A stretch of 64,000 nucleotides of DNA from Bradyrhizobium nanningense. GTDB taxonomy: Bacteria > Pseudomonadota > Alphaproteobacteria > Rhizobiales > Xanthobacteraceae. Every line of letters begins with the position of its first letter. Positions within the stretch are counted from its first letter, which is position 1. The translations under genes were made by a program, and so were the position numbers. Shown in pieces: positions 45,083 to 51,840 of the stretch. The stretch lies in contig NZ_LBJC01000002.1 of NCBI RefSeq assembly GCF_004114535.1, positions 62,001 to 126,000 on the forward strand, given 5' to 3'. A model generated the notes under the pieces. The model worked only from the letters and a program-made list of their open reading frames with translations. It ran no database searches and was not told the DNA's origin.

Positions 45083-45110
45083 TTGGATGCAGGCCGGGAA
45101 GAAAGGTTCC
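45083..45110 (-). promoter_or_regulatory. ECF-type promoter P1 (sigma factor autoregulation)
   Basis: GGAAC (45110-45106), 16 bases, then CATCCAA (45089-45083), identical in boxes and spacing to P2. Transcription would start about 25 bases before the ATG at 45050. This indicates positive autoregulation. Confidence 0.68.
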
Positions 45111-45178
45111 GAGATTTCTTACCCTCCCCTGGAGGGGACGGCCATCGCATATAGCATTTTGCACGAGCTGAGCGCGCG

Positions 45179-45223
45179 CCTCGTCCTTCGAGACGACCGC
45201 TTCGCGGTCTCCTCAGGATGAGG
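45179..45223. repeat. Intergenic repeat (CCTCGTCCTTCGAGACG / CTCAGGATGAGG)
   Basis: Two halves, CCTCGTCCTTCGAGACG and GTCTCCTCAGGATGAGG, form an imperfect palindrome around GACCGCTTCGCGGTC. This is a repeat type common in bradyrhizobial intergenic DNA. Confidence 0.65.
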
Positions 45224-45310
45224 CTAAGCAGCATCGATCCTCGTTAAAACTAGCGCAAAGCACTCGGCGTCTCGAAGGATGGCCACAGGCGAAATCGCTC
45301 CCGAGCCAAC

Positions 45311-46180
45311 CTAATCCGTCTCGATCGGCAGCGCCGGATCCCTCGCCCATTCGCCCATCGAGGCGTCGTAGAGCGTCAGCTTGTCGTAGCCGAGCTGCGT
45401 CAGCAGGAACAGGTCGATGGTCGCCGAAATGCCGCCGCCGCAATAGCAGATCACGGTCCTGTCCCGCGTGACGCCCTGGGCCGCGAATTTGGCTTCGGCA
45501 TCCGCAAGCGTCGTCAACGTCTTGTCGGCATTGGTGAGCGTCGCAGCTGATACGTTGACGCTGCCGGGAACGCGGCCGGGCCGGCCGTAGCGGCTCGGCT
45601 CGAGGCCGCGATGAAACTGCGGCCCGAGCGCGTTGACGATCACCGTCGCGGGATCGCCGATCCGCGCCTTCACATTGGTCTTGTCGACGAAGAAGCCCGT
45701 GCGCGGCGTCGCCTTGAAGGTCGTCGCGGGATAGCCTTTCGGTGCGCCTGTTGCGACCGGCCGCCCCTCCTCCTTCCATTTGTCGAAGCCGCCATCGAGC
45801 ACAAGCGCGTCGATGCCGAGCGAGCGCAGCATCCACCAGAACCGCGTCGCCCACATCATGGTGCCGATGCTGTAGAGCACGACGGTCTTGCCCGCATCGA
45901 GGCCATGCCGGCCGAAGGCGGCCTCCAGTTGGGCAACATCAGGCATCATGAAGAAGTGTTGCGACGAGGTGTCGGAGAACTCGCCTTGCAGGTCGAGGAA
46001 ATCGGCGCCCGGAATGTGCCCGGCTGCGAAGGTCTTGTCGCCGGGCACGGCGCGATACGGCACGTCGCTGCCGGGTGGGACCGGCTCGTTGTAGGTCGTG
46101 CAGTCGTAGAGGCGAAGGTTGGGATCGCCGAGAATGGCGGTGAGTTGCTCGGTGGTGATGAGGGCGGCTGGCTGGGACAT
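45311..46180 (-). CDS. sseA: 3-mercaptopyruvate/thiosulfate sulfurtransferase (SseA)
   Basis: A 289-aa tandem-rhodanese enzyme that transfers sulfur from 3-mercaptopyruvate or thiosulfate to an acceptor thiol or cyanide. The inactive N-terminal rhodanese domain has HIPGADFLDLQGEFSD and LEAAFGRHGLDAGKTVVLYS. The active C-terminal domain has GRPGRVPGSVNVSAATL and the catalytic loop VICYCGGGISATIDLFLL with Cys at about residue 248. The CGGG(I)SA loop fits mercaptopyruvate sulfurtransferase better than classic rhodanese (CRKGVTA). Stands alone. Confidence 0.9.
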   Translation of the reverse strand: MSQPAALITTEQLTAILGDPNLRLYDCTTYNEPVPPGSDVPYRAVPGDKTFAAGHIPGADFLDLQGEFSDTSSQHFFMMPDVAQLEAAFGRHGLDAGKTVVLYSIGTMMWATRFWWMLRSLGIDALVLDGGFDKWKEEGRPVATGAPKGYPATTFKATPRTGFFVDKTNVKARIGDPATVIVNALGPQFHRGLEPSRYGRPGRVPGSVNVSAATLTNADKTLTTLADAEAKFAAQGVTRDRTVICYCGGGISATIDLFLLTQLGYDKLTLYDASMGEWARDPALPIETD

Positions 46181-46228
46181 CGGACTGCACTCCCATTCGA
46201 GAGGAAATGTAGACCCATCCCCTCGTCA

Positions 46229-46298
46229 TTGCGAGCGCAGCGAAGCAATCCAGGCTGCCGCCGCGGATGGATTCTGGATTGCTTCGCTGCGCTCGCAA
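46229..46298. repeat. Perfect 25-bp inverted repeat (REP-like)
   Basis: Arms at 46229-46253 and 46274-46298 are exact complements (beginning TTGCGAGCGCAGCGAAGC) with a 20-base loop. It lies between convergent-side ends of pyrC and the sseA start and belongs to a widespread bradyrhizobial palindrome family. Confidence 0.85.
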
Positions 46299-46334
46299 GA
46301 CGGGTGGGGAAACAGTGTGCATCCCCACATCAAC

Positions 46335-47669
46335 CTACGGCTTCAGCGTCTCCAGAAACCGCACCGCTTCGCCTTGCGCGGGCGTCACCAGCTCGCCCTG
46401 CCACATCACCCGGCGGCCGCGGACGAAGGTGCCCACGGGCCAGCCGGTGACACGCACGCCGTCATAGGGCGTCCAGCCGGCTTTCGACGCCACCCATTTG
46501 TTGGTGATGGTCTCGCTGCGCTTGAGATCAACGACCGTGAAATCGGCGTCGTAGCCGGCAGCGATGCGGCCCTTACAGGCCATGTTGTAGAGGCGCGCGG
46601 GACCGGCGCTGGTGAGGTCGACAAAGCGCGCCAGCGACAGCCGGCCCGCGTTGACGTGGTCGAGCATCAGAGGCACCAGCGTCTGCACGCCGGTCATGCC
46701 GGAGGGCGAGGCGGGATAGGTCTTCTGCTTCTCCTCCAGCGTGTGCGGAGCGTGGTCGGAGCCGAGCACGTCGATGATGCCCTGCTCGATGCCGCGCCAG
46801 ATGCCGGCCCGGTGATCGGCCCCCCGCACCGGCGGGTTCATCTGCGCGAGCGTGCCGAGTTGCTCATAGCATTCGGGCGCGACCAGCGTCAGATGGTGCG
46901 GCGTCGCCTCGCAGGAGGCAACGTCCTTGTGGTCGCGCAGGAACTCGATCTCTTCCCTGGTCGAGATGTGCAGCACGTGGATGCGCTTGCCGGTCTCGTG
47001 CGCGAGCTTGACCAGGCGCTGCGTCGCCATCAGCGCCGCGGTCTCGTCGCGCCACACCGGATGCGACCGGGCATCGCCCTCGATGCGCAGCGATTTGCGA
47101 TCGTTGAGGCGGTATTCGTCCTCGGCATGGAACGCGGCGCGGCGGCGGATCACCTGGAAGATGCGGCGGAGACTCTCGTCGTCCTCCACCAGCAGCGCAC
47201 CGGTCGAGGAGCCGATGAACACCTTGACCCCCGCGCAGCCGGGCGCGCGCTCCAGTACCGGCAGGTCCTGCACGTTCTCACGGGTGCCGCCGATGAAGAA
47301 GGCGAAATCGCAATGCATGCGGTGATGGGCGCGCTTGACCTTGTCGGTGAATTCGGCCTCCGTCACCGTCAGCGGCGCGGTGTTCGGCATCTCGAACACG
47401 GCGGTGACGCCGCCCATCACGGCGCTGCGCGAACCGGTCTCGAGGTCTTCCTTGTGCGTCAGGCCGGGCTCGCGGAAATGCACCTGCGTGTCCATCACGC
47501 CGGGCAGGATGTGCAGGCCCTTGCAGTCGATCACCTCCGCGGCGCTGTCTTGCGACAGCGGACCCAGCTCGGCAATGCGCCCCTCCGTGATGCCGATATC
47601 GCGAACAATCTCGCCGTCCTGGTTGACGACGGTGCCATTCTTGAGGATCACATCGAAGCGCTGGGTCAT
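46335..47669 (-). CDS. pyrC: Dihydroorotase (PyrC, class I)
   Basis: Zinc amidohydrolase that closes carbamoyl-aspartate to dihydroorotate in pyrimidine synthesis. Motifs: HILPGVMDTQVHFREPGLTHKED-type metal site (seen as GVMDTQVHFREPG), GGVTAVFEMPNT, KVFIGSSTG (carboxylated Lys position), FHAEDEYR, LHISTREE and DVLGSDHAPHTLEEK with the catalytic Asp. Start taken at the ATG at 47669 (MTQRFDVILKNG); the 30 codons before it lack family similarity. At 444 aa it is full length. Allantoinase is a close relative; the SDHAPHTLEEK context favours dihydroorotase. Divergent from ygfZ. Confidence 0.87.
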   Translation of the reverse strand: MTQRFDVILKNGTVVNQDGEIVRDIGITEGRIAELGPLSQDSAAEVIDCKGLHILPGVMDTQVHFREPGLTHKEDLETGSRSAVMGGVTAVFEMPNTAPLTVTEAEFTDKVKRAHHRMHCDFAFFIGGTRENVQDLPVLERAPGCAGVKVFIGSSTGALLVEDDESLRRIFQVIRRRAAFHAEDEYRLNDRKSLRIEGDARSHPVWRDETAALMATQRLVKLAHETGKRIHVLHISTREEIEFLRDHKDVASCEATPHHLTLVAPECYEQLGTLAQMNPPVRGADHRAGIWRGIEQGIIDVLGSDHAPHTLEEKQKTYPASPSGMTGVQTLVPLMLDHVNAGRLSLARFVDLTSAGPARLYNMACKGRIAAGYDADFTVVDLKRSETITNKWVASKAGWTPYDGVRVTGWPVGTFVRGRRVMWQGELVTPAQGEAVRFLETLKP

Positions 47670-47770
47670 GGCTGAAGGCCTCTCTCGTCCCCAAGCGCAG
47701 GGCTCGAGGTCTTGTCGTTTGTGCCTCGCGGGCTTACGTTCCGGAGCAACATGTCGCAAGAGATTTTCGC

Positions 47771-48646
47771 ATGAAATCAGCGTTTCTTCCCGACCGGGGC
47801 GTGATCAAGGTCGCGGGCGAGGATGCGCGCAACTTCCTCAACGGCCTGGTCACGACCGACGTCGACAGGCTGAAGCCGGGCCTGGGGCGATTCGGCGCGC
47901 TGCTGACGCCGCAGGGCAAGATCATCGTTGATTTCCTGATCATCGAGGTGCCCGCAGGCCATGGCGGCGGGTTCCTGATCGACTGCCCGAAAGCGCTGGC
48001 AGACAACCTCGCCACCAAGCTGAAATTCTACAAGCTGCGCGCCAAGGTCACGGTGGAAAACCTCGATCTCGGCGTGCTCGCCGCCTGGGACGGCCAGCCC
48101 GCGACGCAGCCAGACCTTGCCTTCGCCGATCCGCGTCAAGACGGGCTCGGCTTTCGCATCCTGATCCCTGAAGATCTCAAGCAGAAGCTCTCCGACCTCA
48201 TCGGGGCCGAACTGGTCGATGCGAGCGAATATGAGGCGCACCGCATCGCGCTCGGCGTGCCGCGCGGCGGGCTCGATTTCACGTACAGCGATGCGTTTCC
48301 GCACGAGACCAATATGGACCGTCTCGCCGGGGTCGATTTCGACAAGGGCTGCTATGTCGGCCAGGAGGTCGTCTCGCGCATGCAACATCGCGGCACCGCG
48401 CGCACCCGCAGCGTGAAGGTGCTGCTCGACGGCCCCTCGCCCGAAGCCGGCGCGACCATTCTCGCCGGCGACAAGCCGGTCGGCACCATCGGCTCGACGT
48501 CCGGGGGCAAGGGCATCGCTTTGGTGCGCATTGACCGTGTCGCCGACGCGCTCGATGCCGGCCAGCCGCTCACCGCCGGTGGTCTCGCGTTGAAGCTGGC
48601 AGAACCTGAGGTCGTCCGTATCCCCGCGAAGCAGCCTACCGCATGA
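47771..48646 (+). CDS. ygfZ: Folate-binding YgfZ/GcvT-like Fe-S cluster protein
   Basis: A 291-aa tetrahydrofolate-binding protein that helps assembly or repair of iron-sulfur enzymes (IBA57 family). The signature K-G-C-Y-x-G-Q-E is present as DKGCYVGQEVVSRMQHRG near residue 196, with the redox cysteine. The N-terminal half has DARNFLNGLVTTDVD and LLTPQGKIIVDFLI. Its stop overlaps the tag start by four bases (ATGA), marking an operon ygfZ-tag-HD. Confidence 0.9.
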   Translation: MKSAFLPDRGVIKVAGEDARNFLNGLVTTDVDRLKPGLGRFGALLTPQGKIIVDFLIIEVPAGHGGGFLIDCPKALADNLATKLKFYKLRAKVTVENLDLGVLAAWDGQPATQPDLAFADPRQDGLGFRILIPEDLKQKLSDLIGAELVDASEYEAHRIALGVPRGGLDFTYSDAFPHETNMDRLAGVDFDKGCYVGQEVVSRMQHRGTARTRSVKVLLDGPSPEAGATILAGDKPVGTIGSTSGGKGIALVRIDRVADALDAGQPLTAGGLALKLAEPEVVRIPAKQPTA

Positions 48647-49269
48647 GCCGAGCCCCCCGCCTGCATCCCGACGGAAAGACCCGCTGTCCCTGGCCGGGCG
48701 ACGATCCGCTCTACGTCGCCTATCACGACACCGAATGGGGCGTGCCGGAATATGATGACCGCGCGCTGTACGAGAAGCTGATCCTCGACGGCTTCCAGGC
48801 CGGCCTGTCCTGGATCACGATCCTGCGCAAGCGCGACAATTTCCGCAAAGCCTTCGACGATTTCCAGCCGGAGAAGATCGCGCGCTACGATGCCAAAAAG
48901 GTTCATGCCCTCATGAACGATGCCGGCATCGTCCGCAACAAGGCCAAGATCGACGGCGCGATTCTGAGCGCGAAGTCGTATCTCGACATCATGGAGAAGG
49001 GCCCCGGCTTCTCGAAGCTGCTGTGGAACTTCATGGACGGCAAGCCCAAGGTCAATCATTTCAAGACCACGGGAAGCGTGCCCGCCTCGACGCCGCTGTC
49101 GACGCAGATCTCGAAAGAGCTATCCTCCCGCGGCTTCAAATTCGTCGGCCCGACCATCGTCTATGCCTTCATGCAGGCGACCGGCATGGTCAACGACCAT
49201 CTCGTCGACTGCCATTGCCACGCGACCTGCGGCAAGACGCAGCGCAAGCCGCGCCTCAAGGCCAAATGA
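48643..49269 (+). CDS. tag: DNA-3-methyladenine glycosylase I (Tag)
   Basis: A 208-aa base-excision repair enzyme removing 3-methyladenine. Seen: CPWPGDDPLYVAYHDTEWGVP (Tag N-terminal zinc/aromatic region with Cys), LILDGFQAGLSWITILRKR (catalytic Glu/Trp region), GIVRNKAKIDGAI and the C-terminal HLVDCHCHATC zinc ligands. The family's HhH fold length fits. Coupled by overlap to ygfZ upstream and to the HD gene downstream (both ATGA-type). Confidence 0.93.
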   Translation: MSRAPRLHPDGKTRCPWPGDDPLYVAYHDTEWGVPEYDDRALYEKLILDGFQAGLSWITILRKRDNFRKAFDDFQPEKIARYDAKKVHALMNDAGIVRNKAKIDGAILSAKSYLDIMEKGPGFSKLLWNFMDGKPKVNHFKTTGSVPASTPLSTQISKELSSRGFKFVGPTIVYAFMQATGMVNDHLVDCHCHATCGKTQRKPRLKAK

Positions 49270-49880
49270 CGGCGAAGAAGACCGCGCGCAACGCGCAGTC
49301 CCGTGCCTGGCAGCGCATGCTGTCGGGCCGGCGGCTCGACCTGCTCGATCCCTCCCCGTTCGATGTCGAGATCGCCGACATCGCGCACGGGCTGGCGCGC
49401 GTCGCGCGCTGGAACGGGCAGACCATCGGCGCGCATATCTTTTCGGTCGCGCAGCACACGCTGCTGGTGGAGACCGTGCTGCGGCACGAGATGCCGCGCA
49501 CCGATCAGCGCATGCGGCTCGCCGCATTGCTGCATGATGCGCCGGAATACGTGATCGGCGACATGATCTCGCCGTTCAAGGCCGTGCTCGACGGCCATTA
49601 CAAGGCGGTCGAGAAGCGCCTGCTCGGCGCCATCCATATCCGCTTCGGACTGCCGCCGGTCTTGCCGGAGGAGATCACGTTAGCCATCAAGGCCGCCGAC
49701 CGCGGCGCGGCCTATCTGGAAGCGACCGAGCTTGCCGGCTTCAGCGAAAGCGAGGCAAGGCGGCTGTTCGGCAAGGATCCCGGCCTCACCGACAGCGTCC
49801 GGCGCGACTATCTGACGCCCTGGACCGCGGCACGGGCCGAGAAGCAGTTTCTGGAGCGGTTTGGCGCGGTGTTTGCGTAG
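49266..49880 (+). CDS. HD-domain phosphohydrolase (YfbR-like)
   Basis: A 204-aa metal-dependent phosphohydrolase starting in the tag stop (ATGA). The HD motif is RLAALLHDAPEYVIGDMISP (metal-binding His-Asp), preceded by HIFSVAQHTLLVE and followed by AIKAADRGAAYLEATEL. YfbR-like 5'-nucleotidases share this layout, so a deoxynucleotide phosphohydrolase role near a DNA-repair gene is plausible but unproven. An N-terminal segment (MLSGRRLDLLDPSPFDVEI) is typical of the alphaproteobacterial form. Confidence 0.85.
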   Translation: MTAKKTARNAQSRAWQRMLSGRRLDLLDPSPFDVEIADIAHGLARVARWNGQTIGAHIFSVAQHTLLVETVLRHEMPRTDQRMRLAALLHDAPEYVIGDMISPFKAVLDGHYKAVEKRLLGAIHIRFGLPPVLPEEITLAIKAADRGAAYLEATELAGFSESEARRLFGKDPGLTDSVRRDYLTPWTAARAEKQFLERFGAVFA

Positions 49881-49941
49881 GGCATTGTCGCGGATTGGTG
49901 GCGCCTATTATTCCGGTGTCATCCCTGCGAAAGCAGTCCTG

Positions 49942-50060
49942 TAGGGCGGGCAAAGGCGCTCTTGCGCCGTGCCCACCATCCTTTCGCATTTGCGACAAAG
50001 TAGTGGGCACGCGTCCGTCTTCGCTCTGCGAGCTACGGCGGACGCTTTGCCCACTCTACA
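49942..50060. repeat. Long imperfect inverted repeat (GTAGGGCGGGCAAAG family)
   Basis: GTAGGGCGGGCAAAGGCGC at 49942 is mirrored by GCGGACGCTTTGCCCACTC ending near 50060, with a second pair GCCGTGCCCACC/AGTGGGCACGCGTC inside. A dispersed bradyrhizobial element of about 120 bp. Confidence 0.6.
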
Positions 50061-50095
50061 AGCACCGGCTATAGTTAGCGGCAAAAAGGTCCGCC

Positions 50096-50602
50096 ATGAT
50101 CCACGTCTGTTCCCTCGCCGCGCTTCCCGAAACCGTCCGTCTCACAGGGGCCAGCCATGTGCTGACCGTGATGGCCAATGTCGAGCAGGTGGCGAGGCCG
50201 GTCTCCGTGCTGCCGGCCAATCACCTCAAGGTCTCGATGGACGACATCACCGAGGAGATGGACGGTTTCGTCGCACCGTCCGAGACGCATATCGATCAGG
50301 TGCTGACTTTCGTGCGCGGCTGGGACCGCAGCGCACCGCTGGTTGTCCATTGCTATGCCGGCATCAGCCGCTCCACCGCGAGCGCGTTTGCCGCGGTCTG
50401 CGCGCTCAATCCAAACCGCGACGAACTCGAGATCGCCAGGAAGATCCGCGCGGCCTCGCCGATCGCCTCGCCGAACCGGCGCATCGTCGGCCTTGCCGAC
50501 CGTGCGCTGGGACGCAGCGGCCGCATGCTGCGCGCCCTCGACGAGATCGGCCCGGGCGCGATGATGGTCGAGGGCCGCCCCTTCGTGATCGACCTCGAAT
50601 GA
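50096..50602 (+). CDS. Protein tyrosine phosphatase family protein
   Basis: A 168-aa soluble phosphatase of the dual-specificity/cysteine-based fold. The P-loop HC-x5-R is PLVVHCYAGISRSTASAF at about residues 81-98. A general-acid Asp may lie in DDITEEMDGF. Similar proteins in Bradyrhizobium are annotated as tyrosine phosphatases; the physiological target is unknown. ATG at 50096, directly after the repeat element; no operon partner upstream. Confidence 0.83.
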   Translation: MIHVCSLAALPETVRLTGASHVLTVMANVEQVARPVSVLPANHLKVSMDDITEEMDGFVAPSETHIDQVLTFVRGWDRSAPLVVHCYAGISRSTASAFAAVCALNPNRDELEIARKIRAASPIASPNRRIVGLADRALGRSGRMLRALDEIGPGAMMVEGRPFVIDLE

Positions 50603-50628
50603 CAGCTGGGCGCTACAAGGTAGGTGCG

Positions 50629-50746
50629 CCCCCTCTCCCGCTTGCGGGAGAGGGTCAGGGAGAGGGTGTCTCCGCATCGGGACAGCCCCCTAGAGGAAAA
50701 AGCCCTCTCCCGGCGCTACGCGCCGACCTCTCCCGCAAGCGGGAGA
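50629..50746. repeat. Cluster of CCCTCTCCCGC palindromes
   Basis: CCCTCTCCCGCTTGCGGGAG (50629 on) folds on itself; a second stem CCCTCTCCCGG...CGACCTCTCCCGCAAGCGG follows. Same family as 38299-38323. Likely dispersed repeat rather than a specific regulatory site. Confidence 0.7.
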
Positions 50747-50822
50747 GGTTGCAGCGAGCCCGCGGAGAGCCCGCCGTTATTGATTGGCATATCTCTTCCT
50801 CACCCCCCGCGATCGCCAACGC

Positions 50823-51791
50823 ATGAGCGAGACCCTGCTGACGCCGATCGAGATCGGGCTGACTGCGGCGATCGTCGCGATCGAGGGCCACGAGCCCCTG
50901 ATCCTCACTGCGCGCGGCAGTGACGGGCTCGCCGGCCTGCCGTTCGGCCCGTTCGACGCCCTCGCGCACCGCACCTTCGAGATCGGCCTGCGCGCCTGGG
51001 TCGAGGAACAGGCGGGCTTGCGGCTCGGCTATGTCGAGCAGCTCTACACCTTCGGCGATCGCGGCCGCCATGCCGAAGCCGGCGATATCGGGGCGCATAT
51101 GGTGTCGATCGGTTATCTCGCACTGACGCGCGCGGTGGACGGCGAGCTTGCAGCAAACGCGGCGAGCTTCGCGCCATGGTATCGTTTCTTCCCCTGGGAA
51201 GACTGGCGCGAGGAGCCGCCAGCGATCATCGCCAGCGACATCATTCCCGCGCTGACCGAGTGGGCCGCGGAGGAGACCCCGGAGACAACGCGCGCGCTGC
51301 CGCGCAAGGATCGCGTGCGGTTCTATTTCGGCCTCGACGGAGCGGCCTGGGACGAGGAGCGCGTGCTCGACCGCTACGAGCTTCTGTACGAGGCCGGGCT
51401 GGTCGAGGAAGCCCGGCGCGACGGCCGCCCTGCGGCATTAGCGCGCAAGACGCTTCCCCCGCTCGGGACCTCGATGCGGTTCGACCACCGCCGGATTCTC
51501 GCGACAGCGATCGCCCGGCTGCGTGCAAAACTGAAGTATCGTCCTGTGGTCTTTGAACTTTTGCCGCCCGAATTCACACTTACCGAACTGCAGCATACGG
51601 TGGAGGCGATTTCCGGCCGGCACCTGCACAAGCAGAATTTCCGCCGTCTGGTCGAAATGGAAGCCCTGGTCGAACCGACCGGGGTGATGTCGACACAGAC
51701 GGGCGGACGGCCGGCGGCGCTCTACCGCTTCCGCCGCGACGTGCTCCAGGAGCGGCCCGCGCCGGGCTTGCGCGTCCGCTCCCGGCGCTAA
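50823..51791 (+). CDS. NrtR-like Nudix-related transcriptional regulator
   Basis: A 322-aa protein with an N-terminal Nudix-like domain (TAAIVAIEGHEPLILTA, degenerate box around FEIGLRAWVEEQAGL) and a C-terminal winged helix (PPEFTLTELQHTVEAISG, then HKQNFRRLVEMEALVEPTG). This is the layout of NrtR regulators that sense ADP-ribose or other nucleotide metabolites and control NAD metabolism. The Nudix glutamates needed for catalysis seem missing, so ligand sensing rather than hydrolysis is likely. Start at ATG 50823 (MSETLLTPIEIG). No NAD gene is adjacent; a DUF2339 gene follows. Confidence 0.72.
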   Translation: MSETLLTPIEIGLTAAIVAIEGHEPLILTARGSDGLAGLPFGPFDALAHRTFEIGLRAWVEEQAGLRLGYVEQLYTFGDRGRHAEAGDIGAHMVSIGYLALTRAVDGELAANAASFAPWYRFFPWEDWREEPPAIIASDIIPALTEWAAEETPETTRALPRKDRVRFYFGLDGAAWDEERVLDRYELLYEAGLVEEARRDGRPAALARKTLPPLGTSMRFDHRRILATAIARLRAKLKYRPVVFELLPPEFTLTELQHTVEAISGRHLHKQNFRRLVEMEALVEPTGVMSTQTGGRPAALYRFRRDVLQERPAPGLRVRSRR

Positions 51792-51840
51792 CTCGAGATT
51801 TGCGTGATCGGCCCCTGCCCGTCGATCGCCTGGAGGCTTC

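Noticed and set aside
46119..47675. 518-codon plus-strand ORF opposite pyrC
   Set aside because: Antisense shadow that also runs through the 25-bp palindrome; the minus frame is a complete dihydroorotase.
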